A stretch of DNA of 64,000 nucleotides, taken from the NCBI GenBank assembly GCA_964513075.1, contig CAZELR010000007.1:42438-106437 (forward strand), read 5' to 3'. Positions within the stretch are counted from its first letter, which is position 1; each line of letters starts with the position of its first letter. The position numbers and the translations under genes were made by a program. The stretch is from DAOUBP01 sp964513075. GTDB lineage: Bacteria > Chloroflexota > Anaerolineae > CG2-30-64-16. Under the pieces are notes generated by a model. The model searched no databases. It had not been told where the DNA came from and worked only from the letters and a program-made list of their open reading frames with translations. Shown one piece after another: positions 1-6,762 of this stretch.

Positions 1-1216
1 CCTCGCCCAGGTCGATGATGGTATGCTCCTGGCTCGTCAACGCGTTGGGAATCCGGTTTGCCTTATTGAGAGGCGCGTTGGCCCACACGCGGGGCAGGTA
101 GTCCTGGAGCAGGTATTGCGCTTCGTAGGCCAGCGTGCCGCCTGAAAACAGACCGCGCAGATAACGTTGTCCAGGCGCAAACCTCCCCCCCTCCTCGATT
201 CCCCCCCCTCTCCGGACGGCAGAACTGTCGCCGTCGGGAGAGGGGGGCAGGGGGGTGAGGTCAACCGCCAAGCGCGCCGCATCGTCCAGCCCCGTTGCGA
301 AGTAGAGATTGTCGATTTGCCGGGCCGACGCGGCACGACCGATGAAATTCACGACCACCGGCTTCTGCGCCTGGCGGGCCAGCGCCAACATCTCCTCGGC
401 GACCCTGGGCGCGGGCGGCTTGGACACCAGGACGATGACCCGTGTCTCGGGGTCGCGTGCCAGCACATCGATGGCCTGCCGGAAAGTGACCGCGCCGACC
501 TGCTCCGTGAGATCGCGACCGCCCGTGCCGATGCCGTGGGTGAGGCCTCCGCCCAACTGGTGGATGCGCGCAGTAACGTGCTGCAAGCCTGTGCCGGCCG
601 CGGCCACGACGCCGATCGGTCCGCGGCGCACCCCGTTGGCGAAGCCGAGGCCGATCCCATTGATGATGGCGGTCCCGCAGTCCGGACCCATCACCAGCAG
701 ACCGCGCGCCGACGACATCTCCTTGAGCGCTATCTCGTCTTCGATCGACACGTTGTCGCTGAACAGGAAGACGTGCTTGCCCAGCTCCAGCGCCGCGCGC
801 GCGACCCCGGCAGCATAGCGGCCTGCAACCGAGACCAGCACCCAAGAGGCGTCAGGAAGCAGCGCGGCCGCGGTCTCCAGGCTTTGCGGCCGGTAGTCTT
901 GCTGAAGGGTCGAAGCGCGCCGGGTGAGCAGCCCATCGACCTGCGCCAGCGCGGCGCGGGCTGACGCCTTGTCGAGTGCCTTGACGGTGATGATCAGGTC
1001 GTCGGACCTGATATCGCGCACTTCCGGCGGCAGCAGGCCGCTCTGGGCCAGCAGCTCAAGATTGGCAGGCGTGCCCATCATCACCCCGGCGTCGACGACA
1101 TTGGGGAGTGCAGCGAGGGAAGCGCGCAATTGCATCAGGACGATAGAGTCGTAGTAGGCGCTGCGCCTTAGCTCGGCTTGAGTAACTGTCATGGGCATTT
1201 CATGCTTGGGCATCAT
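1..1216 (-). CDS. fdrA: FdrA family protein (acyl-CoA synthetase-like / oxamate carbamoyltransferase-type subunit), 3' end outside window
   Basis: The first 405 residues of an FdrA protein are present; E. coli FdrA is about 555 residues, so the C-terminal quarter lies beyond the left edge. Diagnostic segments are MMGTPANLELL near the N-terminus, FSDNVSIEDEIALKE, VMGPDCGTAIINGIGLGFAN, GIGTGGRDL and GLFSGGTLAYEA. FdrA resembles the alpha subunit of succinyl-CoA synthetase and, with DUF1116/DUF2877 partners, has been linked to oxamate carbamoyltransferase of anaerobic allantoin breakdown; those partners would lie beyond the edge if present. Several in-frame ATGs occur at the start; position 1216 is preferred because GGAG lies 9 bases before it. 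It follows the CoA-transferase stop by 24 bases, so it is the fifth gene of the catabolic operon. Residues about 318-350 are a Pro/Gly/Arg-rich insertion encoded by a palindromic repeat (see 167-262). Confidence 0.88.
   Translation of the reverse strand, partial: MMPKHEMPMTVTQAELRRSAYYDSIVLMQLRASLAALPNVVDAGVMMGTPANLELLAQSGLLPPEVRDIRSDDLIITVKALDKASARAALAQVDGLLTRRASTLQQDYRPQSLETAAALLPDASWVLVSVAGRYAAGVARAALELGKHVFLFSDNVSIEDEIALKEMSSARGLLVMGPDCGTAIINGIGLGFANGVRRGPIGVVAAAGTGLQHVTARIHQLGGGLTHGIGTGGRDLTEQVGAVTFRQAIDVLARDPETRVIVLVSKPPAPRVAEEMLALARQAQKPVVVNFIGRAASARQIDNLYFATGLDDAARLAVDLTPLPPSPDGDSSAVRRGGGIEEGGRFAPGQRYLRGLFSGGTLAYEAQYLLQDYLPRVWANAPLNKANRIPNALTSQEHTIIDLGE
167..262. repeat. Palindromic G/C-run repeat inserted in frame in fdrA
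   Basis: Two 11-base arms, cccccctctcc at 203-213 and ggagagggggg at 237-247, enclose a second imperfect GC-rich stem. The flanks are runs of C and G. Read on the minus strand it encodes a low-complexity stretch (PLPPSPDGDSSAVRRGGG) between conserved FdrA blocks, and the frame is kept. It looks like a REP-type element tolerated inside the gene. Confidence 0.75.
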
Positions 1217-1240
1217 GATGCGTGGCTCCGATTCGGGTGC

Positions 1241-2431
1241 TCAGATCACTCCCTGGGCCTTGAGCTGTTGGACTTGTTCCTGGGTATAGCCCAGGTCTGC
1301 CAGGATCTCTCCGGTGTGCTGCCCCAATGTTGGCGACGGCAGGCGGTAGCTGACGGGCGTGGCGCTCAGATGCACCGGGTTGCCCACCGAGCGCACCAGG
1401 CCGGCGGTGGGGTGCAACTGCTCCACAATCATCTCGCGGGCGATGATCTGGGGATCATTGAGTGCTTCGTCCACTTCGTTGATCGGCCCGCAGGGGATAT
1501 CGGCCGCGCGCAATCTCTCCAGCCAGAACGCCGCATCCTGGGTCGCAAAGACCTGCTCCAGCAGTGGAATCAGCGCGCTGCGATTGCGGATGCGGTCCGG
1601 GTTGGTGGCGAAGCGCGGATCAGCACCCACAGTCTCGACGATATTGAGCGCCTGGCAGAACCGCGTCCAGAGCCGCTCCGTGCCTACCGCGACGGTCAGG
1701 TGCTTATCGCGCGCGCGAAACGGTTGGTAAGGCACAATGGTTGCGTGGGCGTTTCCGATCTTCTGCGGACGTTCGCCGGTGGCGAAGTACGCGCCGGCCA
1801 TGTGCGTCATCCAGGCGAGCTGGCTATCGAGCAGCGCCATGTCCAATACCTGGCCCTGTCCCGTCCGGTCGCGGGCCACGAGCGCCGACAGGATGCCGAT
1901 CATGCAATACAGGCTGCAGGTGGCATCGGCGAGTGGGATCGGAAAGCGGATCGGCCCCATGCCCGGCTCGCCGGTCTGCGCCATGAGCCCGGCGCGTGCC
2001 TGCGCCACTACATCATAGCCGCCCTGGCCCGCCTCCGGCCCGGTCATGCCGAAGCCGCTGATGAGGCAACAGATCAAGCGCGGGTTGATCCCACGCAGGG
2101 TGTCCGGGTCCGCGCGCAGCCTGCGCAACGACTCCAGGCTGGGCTGGTTGACCATGAAGACGTCGGCCTCGGCGATCAGCCGATGCAGGATGGCTTGCCC
2201 CTCCGGCTCTTTCAGATTGAGCGTGATCCCGCGCTTGTTGCGGTTGACGCTCATGAAGTAGGCGCTTTCCTTTTTGACATAAGGAGGCGCCCAGCCGCGG
2301 GTCATGTCGCCCGCGCCGGGACGCTCGATCTTGATGACATCGGCCCCTAAATCGCCCAGCATCATGGCGCAAAACGGCCCAGCCAGCGCCTCAGTCATTT
2401 CGATGACACGAATTCCGTCGAGTGGCTCCAT
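1241..2431 (-). CDS. CaiB/BaiF family CoA-transferase (class III)
   Basis: A 396-residue protein with the typical class III CoA-transferase start (LDGIRVIEMTEALAGPFCAM, LGDLGADVIKIERPGAGD) and the RNKRGITLNLKEPEGQ block. The catalytic aspartate that forms the acyl-anhydride intermediate falls at D169 in PIPLADATCS, the same number as in formyl-CoA transferase. The length is normal. The family moves CoA between carboxylic acids in the cytoplasm; the substrate here cannot be read from the sequence. It sits 45 bases after the MFS transporter stop and just before fdrA, so it probably activates an acid made by the cyclase-family and amidase genes upstream. Alternative roles, such as an alpha-methylacyl-CoA racemase, are less likely because of the operon context but are not excluded. 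Confidence 0.93.
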   Translation of the reverse strand: MEPLDGIRVIEMTEALAGPFCAMMLGDLGADVIKIERPGAGDMTRGWAPPYVKKESAYFMSVNRNKRGITLNLKEPEGQAILHRLIAEADVFMVNQPSLESLRRLRADPDTLRGINPRLICCLISGFGMTGPEAGQGGYDVVAQARAGLMAQTGEPGMGPIRFPIPLADATCSLYCMIGILSALVARDRTGQGQVLDMALLDSQLAWMTHMAGAYFATGERPQKIGNAHATIVPYQPFRARDKHLTVAVGTERLWTRFCQALNIVETVGADPRFATNPDRIRNRSALIPLLEQVFATQDAAFWLERLRAADIPCGPINEVDEALNDPQIIAREMIVEQLHPTAGLVRSVGNPVHLSATPVSYRLPSPTLGQHTGEILADLGYTQEQVQQLKAQGVI

Positions 2432-2476
2432 GGAGTACCTCTTAGTCTTCAGAACTCGAGATTGCGTCCGGGACTT

Positions 2477-3694
2477 TTAACCCCGTGATCCTTGATCCCC
2501 AATCCCTGGTCTGGGCATATCGCGGCCGAATAGGGCGAAGAACACCGTTCCGGCTGCGCCGAAGGCAGCCGCCACCAGGAAGTTGGTCTGCGGCGAGATT
2601 TCCCACAGGAACGCGCCGCCGAACGCGGCGAGCGAGACGATGACATCGCGTATGAGATAGTATAGCCCGAACATCGCCGCCTTTTTGTCCTCGGGCGCCA
2701 GGTCCATGATCAGCGCCTTGCGAGTCGGTTCACCGAACTCCTTGAGCCCGCGCACGATGAACGCAACGACGAGCATCCAGAAAGAGTGCGAAAACAGCAA
2801 GACCACAGGAAAGAGGGTGAAGTTCAGAAACGTGATCGCCACATAAGGCTTCTTGCCGTTCCGGTCGGCCAGGTAGGCGACTGGAATGTAGACCAGCATT
2901 GCCACGATCATCTCGATGGTGGTCAGCAAGCCGAATTGCGGCGCTGAGACGCCGACCACCTTCATGGCCCAGATGACGGCGAACGCGTAGGGAATCTGCT
3001 CGCAGAAGCGCACCAAGATGTCGGAGATCAACAGGTTGCGCAGGTCGGGCGTTATGAAGCGGACCAGCCGCAAGGGGTTACTCTCTGCTTGTTTCTTCTG
3101 CTGGCCTTCTTCGATCAGTAACTGTTGGAGCACCAGAGCGATCAGCGCCAGGGCCAGTGCAACGCCGAACGCTGCGCGCACGCCATCTCGTTCGCCGTAG
3201 GCGGCGATCAGCAGCCCACCGATCACCGGACCGAGCGCCATGGGAATCCGCCGCACCAGGGAGTGGAGCGACACGCCCATAGTGCGCTTGTCCTTGGGCA
3301 GCGCCGCAGCAACCAGGCTCATGGTCGCGGGCAGCGAGAGAGCATCCCATGAGATGAAGAAGACAGCCCCGACAATCACCGCCTGCCAGGTGGGAAACAG
3401 GATGACGATGATGTAGCCAACCATCGCGACCACATTGAAGATGGCCAGCGCGCGTTTGTAGCCCACGCGATCGCTCAGGTAGCCGCCAGGGAACGAGTAC
3501 AGCGCGCTGAGCAGGTTATCCATCCCGTTCAACAGGCCGATGGCGTAGGAGCTGCCGCCCAGCGCGATCAAGTAGATGGGTAGGAAGCGCTCACCCAACT
3601 TCTCGCCCATCCCCACCAGGACGACCATGACCAGCAGGGTGGCGATGTTGCGGCGGAGGCCCAGGAAGTCGCTGATGCGACGTTTAAAAGTCAT
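2477..3694 (-). CDS. Major facilitator superfamily transporter
   Basis: About 405 residues with some 12 hydrophobic segments. The MFS loop 2-3 signature appears as GGYLSDRVGYKRALAIF and its second-half echo as VAYLADRNGKKPYVAI. A longer open frame continues upstream, but that part is Arg-rich shadow of the neighbour; the chosen ATG at 3694 overlaps the amidase stop as ATGA, a coupled start. The C-terminal tail (about the last nine residues, GIGDQGSRG) is encoded by repeat-like sequence and may be a recent extension. Its position inside the cyclase/amidase/CoA-transferase operon suggests uptake of the pathway substrate or export of a product, but the direction cannot be read from the sequence. 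Confidence 0.9.
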   Translation of the reverse strand: MTFKRRISDFLGLRRNIATLLVMVVLVGMGEKLGERFLPIYLIALGGSSYAIGLLNGMDNLLSALYSFPGGYLSDRVGYKRALAIFNVVAMVGYIIVILFPTWQAVIVGAVFFISWDALSLPATMSLVAAALPKDKRTMGVSLHSLVRRIPMALGPVIGGLLIAAYGERDGVRAAFGVALALALIALVLQQLLIEEGQQKKQAESNPLRLVRFITPDLRNLLISDILVRFCEQIPYAFAVIWAMKVVGVSAPQFGLLTTIEMIVAMLVYIPVAYLADRNGKKPYVAITFLNFTLFPVVLLFSHSFWMLVVAFIVRGLKEFGEPTRKALIMDLAPEDKKAAMFGLYYLIRDVIVSLAAFGGAFLWEISPQTNFLVAAAFGAAGTVFFALFGRDMPRPGIGDQGSRG

Positions 3695-4641
3695 AGGGTA
3701 TCCGGAGGTTTCGCCGGCTCGAACCTGCCTTTTGCTGGCGTCAAGATGTTGCGATAGGCGGCCAGGTTGCGCTCCCGCAGATGCTCGAAGATCATGGGAC
3801 TGGCCGCGCCGTAGGTGATGCGCTTGAGCGGATCGGGGTCGAGCTCGGCGAAGCAGACCTCCTCGGTGCCGCGCGCCTGTGCCAGTTTGTGCGCGATGGG
3901 ATCGACGATCATGCTGTGGCCGAAGTAGTAGTTGCCGCCTGCGTCGGGACCCACGTAGTTGCAACCAATCAGGTAAACATGGTTGTCATACGCGCGCGCC
4001 CGGTTGGTCAGCTCCCAGATTTCGAACGAGCGGAGCAGGGCGCTGGTGCGGATGATCACTTCTGCGCCCATGATGGCCTCCGCGCGATACAGCTCCGGGA
4101 AGTCGCCATCGAAGCAAATGGTCAGACCGATATTCGCCAGCGGCGTCTCGATCACCACGGGGTCCATCCCGGGGGTCGACCATCCGCTGACTTCTACCTC
4201 CCCTTGCCTGTGCATGGGAGAGGTGGGCGAGCTTCGCTCGCGCGGGGTGAGTGCCCTCATGCGTTCGGTGGGGAACAGGTGCGTCTTGCGGTACACCCCC
4301 AGCACATCGCCGCTTGGCCCGATCAACGCGGCCGAGTTGAATACGACGCCGCGCGTCTCCCCGCGTTCGTAGGCGCCGAAGGCCAGATGAATGCCCAGCT
4401 CCTGCGCCACTGCCTGCAGCGGCTCGGTTTGGCGCCCTGGCAGGGTGTCCACCGTATCCCAGAGATCGCCTGGTCCAACGCCGGGTGCGAAGCCGGTGGT
4501 GATCGTCTCCGGCAGCACGATGAGCTGGGCGCCCGATTCGTCAAACGCGCGGCGGGTCCAGGCGACCGATTTGGCGACATTGGCCGCGATATCCATCGGC
4601 GTGATCGCGTACTGGGCGCAAGCGGCGGTGAAGCGTTGCAT
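3691..4641 (-). CDS. Carbon-nitrogen hydrolase (nitrilase superfamily amidase)
   Basis: A 316-residue protein with the Glu-Lys-Cys triad of the nitrilase fold: E45 in VLPETITTGF, K119 in YRKTHLFPTE and C176 in IGLTICFDGDFPE. The family hydrolyses amide, N-carbamoyl or nitrile bonds through a cysteine thioester. The E/K spacing is normal. Residues about 127-151 between the Lys block and the Cys block are an unusual polar stretch encoded by a hairpin repeat (4190-4262). The start has GGAG five bases before the ATG. It lies 78 bases after the cyclase-family gene and overlaps the MFS gene by four bases. In context it most likely acts on the amide or carbamoyl compound released by the ring-opening hydrolase; an N-carbamoyl amidase is a plausible but unproven role. 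Confidence 0.92.
   Translation of the reverse strand: MQRFTAACAQYAITPMDIAANVAKSVAWTRRAFDESGAQLIVLPETITTGFAPGVGPGDLWDTVDTLPGRQTEPLQAVAQELGIHLAFGAYERGETRGVVFNSAALIGPSGDVLGVYRKTHLFPTERMRALTPRERSSPTSPMHRQGEVEVSGWSTPGMDPVVIETPLANIGLTICFDGDFPELYRAEAIMGAEVIIRTSALLRSFEIWELTNRARAYDNHVYLIGCNYVGPDAGGNYYFGHSMIVDPIAHKLAQARGTEEVCFAELDPDPLKRITYGAASPMIFEHLRERNLAAYRNILTPAKGRFEPAKPPDTL
4190..4262. repeat. Hairpin repeat in frame inside the amidase gene
   Basis: The plus strand reads acctccccttgcctg, then gggagaggtgggcgag, with a perfect inner stem gcgagc-ttc-gctcgc. It resembles the G-run repeat in fdrA (ctccc / gggagagg words) and lies between two conserved nitrilase motifs without breaking the frame. Confidence 0.6.
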
Positions 4642-4649
4642 CGTTGCTC

Positions 4650-4727
4650 CTGGGGGCCGGTTCCAGGTTGGCGGGTTGCAGGTTGCAGATCACAACCTTT
4701 GACCTGCAACCTGTAACCTTCAACCGC
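4650..4727. repeat. aacctgcaacc word repeat with hairpin between cyclase and amidase genes
   Basis: The gap holds repeated words of the types ggttgcaggttgcag and acctgcaacctgtaacc. Perfect 10-base arms ggttgcaggt (4674-4683) and acctgcaacc (4702-4711) could pair. The end of the repeat supplies the TGA stop of the cyclase-family gene. A relative of this wordy repeat lies inside the GH94 gene near 22578-22664. Confidence 0.65.
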
Positions 4728-5592
4728 GCGACAGTGCGTTGATCCGATCGACGTGCGCCGGGTTGAACGCATCACCGAACTTCGTCATGCCCATCGTCTC
4801 TTTGAGCTCCATCAGCTCGTCGTATTCAGCATCTTCCACGAACGCGACGCAGCGGCCGATCGAGCTTTCGCCGTCCACAAAGCGCCAGGGGAAGAATCCC
4901 ACCGTGGCGCGACGGTTAAGCAGTAAGTCGATCTCGCCGCCGATGCACTCCGCGTGGATGATGTGATGCGGGAACATCTCGATGTGCATGAGCTGATACT
5001 TGGAATCGTCGAAGCACTCTTCCAGGCTTTGGCCGTACTTCTTGCGGAAGTGCGCGTCCGCCTCTTTGGCCTGGCGCGGCATCCACTGCCGGATGATGGT
5101 GTTCATAGGATGATCCGCGCTGCCGCAATCCACGCCGATCCATTTGATCTGCTTCCGTTTGGCCCATTCCGCAAACTCCCGATCGGGCCCGGGGTGCTGC
5201 ACCATATAGCGGATCTCATCCGCCGTGGGCATGTCCCAGCCGAAGTGGTGATAACCGGTGTGAATGATCAGGATGTCGCCCTGGCGCACCTCGACGCGCT
5301 CCTCGATCATTTTGGCAGTGTAGACGTCGTAGTTGCCGCAGACATCCGAGAGGTCCACGATGGCTCCGGGCCCGACCAGGAAATCCATCTCCAGGCTGGC
5401 AATATCTTTGCCTGGCGTGAAGAAGTGGATCTCGCCGTCGAGATGCGTGCCCAGGTGGTTGGAGTGGGTGAGCAGCTGGCCGTTAGCCCCATTGGGAGCC
5501 AGTCGTTTGAAGTACTTTACCTGCAGCGGCTCATAGGTGGGCCACGCCGGCGTGCCGATGCCCAGAGGGATGGTGAGGTCGATGATCTTCAT
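4720..5592 (-). CDS. Cyclase family protein (kynurenine formamidase / isatin hydrolase type)
   Basis: A 290-residue protein with the metal-binding signature of the family, HLGTHLDGEIHF, giving H46, H50, D52 and H56 as likely Mn/Zn ligands. The N-terminal MKIIDLTIPLGIGTPAWP and the GVDCGSADHP block are also typical. Members hydrolyse cyclic amides or N-formyl compounds in the cytoplasm. As first enzyme of the operon it could open a lactam or imide ring whose product is cut by the amidase downstream. The ribosome site is AAGGAGG 12 bases before the ATG, and this site overlaps the TAA stop of the upstream LysM-CAP gene, so the two are probably on one mRNA. The exact substrate is unknown. Confidence 0.9.
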   Translation of the reverse strand: MKIIDLTIPLGIGTPAWPTYEPLQVKYFKRLAPNGANGQLLTHSNHLGTHLDGEIHFFTPGKDIASLEMDFLVGPGAIVDLSDVCGNYDVYTAKMIEERVEVRQGDILIIHTGYHHFGWDMPTADEIRYMVQHPGPDREFAEWAKRKQIKWIGVDCGSADHPMNTIIRQWMPRQAKEADAHFRKKYGQSLEECFDDSKYQLMHIEMFPHHIIHAECIGGEIDLLLNRRATVGFFPWRFVDGESSIGRCVAFVEDAEYDELMELKETMGMTKFGDAFNPAHVDRINALSRG

Positions 5593-5609
5593 GGTGGTAA
5601 TATGCCTCC

Positions 5610-6578
5610 TTATTGATCTCCAAAGTCCGCTATGAAGTAGATGCCCCAGGCGCCTCGCGCCACGCCGATGCCGATCTCGGTGGCGCGATCTGCCATGATG
5701 TTCCGCACATGGGGGTCCGCCCCGGGCGGTTCATTCCACCACATTGCCAGTGCGTGTTCTACGCTCTGCGCGTTGGCCCAATTCTCACCGGACCAGGTCG
5801 GGACATAGCCTGCTCGCTGCAGCCGCGCGGCTAACCGTGCGCCGTCGGAGCCGACATGACTGCCGCGGTTGCGCCGAGCGCAGTCGTCGGCATGCGCTTG
5901 GGCCGCGGCCGCCAGCGTGTCGTTCCAGGTGAGGGCCGCGCGGCCGCCGGCCAGGCGTTTTTCATTGATCCGGTTCAGCAGATCAAGGGCCATGGGGTCG
6001 ATTTCCGAAGCGGACGCCGCAGCTTGCTCTGGTGCAGGCGCTGATTCGGCCTGCAGCGCCGGTTCCGGCGCGGCAGATTGCTGCGCTGGGGCACTCACTT
6101 GCACTGCTGCCAGGGCATTCTGCGTCATTCCCGGGATGCGCAGTTGTTGGCCCACCGCGAGACGTCGGGGATCCACCCCGGAATTGGCGGCAAGCAGGTC
6201 ATCGACAGAAAGACCGTAGTTGGCGGCAATATCCCACAGGGTGTCATCCACCCGCACGGTATACGTCGCGCTGACCGCTGCAGGTGACACAGTGGTTGTT
6301 ACAGGGCTGCTGGGCACGCGGATAATTTGTCCGGGCCGCAGCAGCTTGGGATCGCCCAGGCTGTTGTTGAGCGCGAGCAGTTCCTGCAGAGTGATGCCGT
6401 GAGCTGCGGCGATCTTCCAAAGCGTATCGCCGGGTTGGATCGTGTAGAGATAGCTGGTTTCCGCTTCCGTTGCGGTGTCGGTGAGTCCGGTTGCGGTTGC
6501 GTTGAAGGGCAAGTATAGCGTTAGCGAGAGGAACAGTACACAGAGCAACCGGTATCGTTGAATACGTTGGTTGTGCAT
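5610..6578 (-). CDS. Secreted LysM-LysM-CAP domain protein
   Basis: About 322 residues. A signal peptide (RLLCVLFLSLTLYLPFNATA) is followed by two LysM domains: YTIQPGDTLWKIAAAHGITL and, about 60 residues later, YTVRVDDTLWDIAANYGLSV. An Ala/Pro-rich linker leads to a C-terminal CAP/SCP domain with AQAHADDCARRNRGSHVGSD, SGENWA and HVRNIM. It should bind peptidoglycan or another glycan outside the cell; bacterial CAP domains have no settled activity. The start at 6578 is preferred to an upstream in-frame ATG because a -35/-10 pair ends six bases before it, implying a leaderless mRNA. The stop codon overlaps the ribosome site of the cyclase gene downstream. Whether it belongs functionally to the catabolic operon is unclear. 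Confidence 0.92.
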   Translation of the reverse strand: MHNQRIQRYRLLCVLFLSLTLYLPFNATATGLTDTATEAETSYLYTIQPGDTLWKIAAAHGITLQELLALNNSLGDPKLLRPGQIIRVPSSPVTTTVSPAAVSATYTVRVDDTLWDIAANYGLSVDDLLAANSGVDPRRLAVGQQLRIPGMTQNALAAVQVSAPAQQSAAPEPALQAESAPAPEQAAASASEIDPMALDLLNRINEKRLAGGRAALTWNDTLAAAAQAHADDCARRNRGSHVGSDGARLAARLQRAGYVPTWSGENWANAQSVEHALAMWWNEPPGADPHVRNIMADRATEIGIGVARGAWGIYFIADFGDQ

Positions 6579-6584
6579 GGGGCC

Positions 6585-6614
6585 AGTATAGCATCGTCTC
6601 TGCGTTTTCGGCAA
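6585..6614 (-). promoter_or_regulatory. Promoter of the LysM-CAP gene (leaderless)
   Basis: On the minus strand TTGCCG, 18 bases, TATACT, then six bases (ggcccc) and the ATG at 6578. Transcription would start at or next to the start codon, so the message would lack a leader. The same TTGCCG-18-TATAAT layout precedes the other LysM gene at 45129. Confidence 0.7.
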
Positions 6615-6631
6615 GTAGCGCGCGGAAGGAA

Positions 6632-6660
6632 TTGTCAAGCCGGTTTATATTTGCTATACT
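6632..6660 (+). promoter_or_regulatory. Promoter of the giant secreted protein gene
   Basis: TTGTCA at 6632-6637, a 17-base spacer and TATACT at 6655-6660. The words TTGTCAAGCCGG and TATACTCAT recur in the promoter at 12970-12998. It is divergent from the LysM-CAP promoter about 20 bases away. Downstream, AAAGGAGG precedes the ATG at 6763. Confidence 0.75.
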
Positions 6661-6762
6661 CATTCGCGCCTTATGGTGACGCGTGCAGCACCGGCGTCTA
6701 ACCACTGACCCTCCTCGTGCCGTTCGCGCCGCGTTGTCTGTTCCTGGACAAAGGAGGCGCAT

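Noticed and set aside
1178..2350. Long plus-strand open frame of about 390 codons opposite the CoA-transferase gene
   Set aside because: It is Arg/His/Ala/Gly-rich with no family motifs and is the complement of a clearly conserved gene; high GC makes such frames common.
2477..3964. N-terminal extension of about 90 residues on the MFS transporter
   Set aside because: The extension is Arg-rich antisense-like sequence overlapping the amidase gene; the ATGA start at 3694 gives a normal MFS protein.
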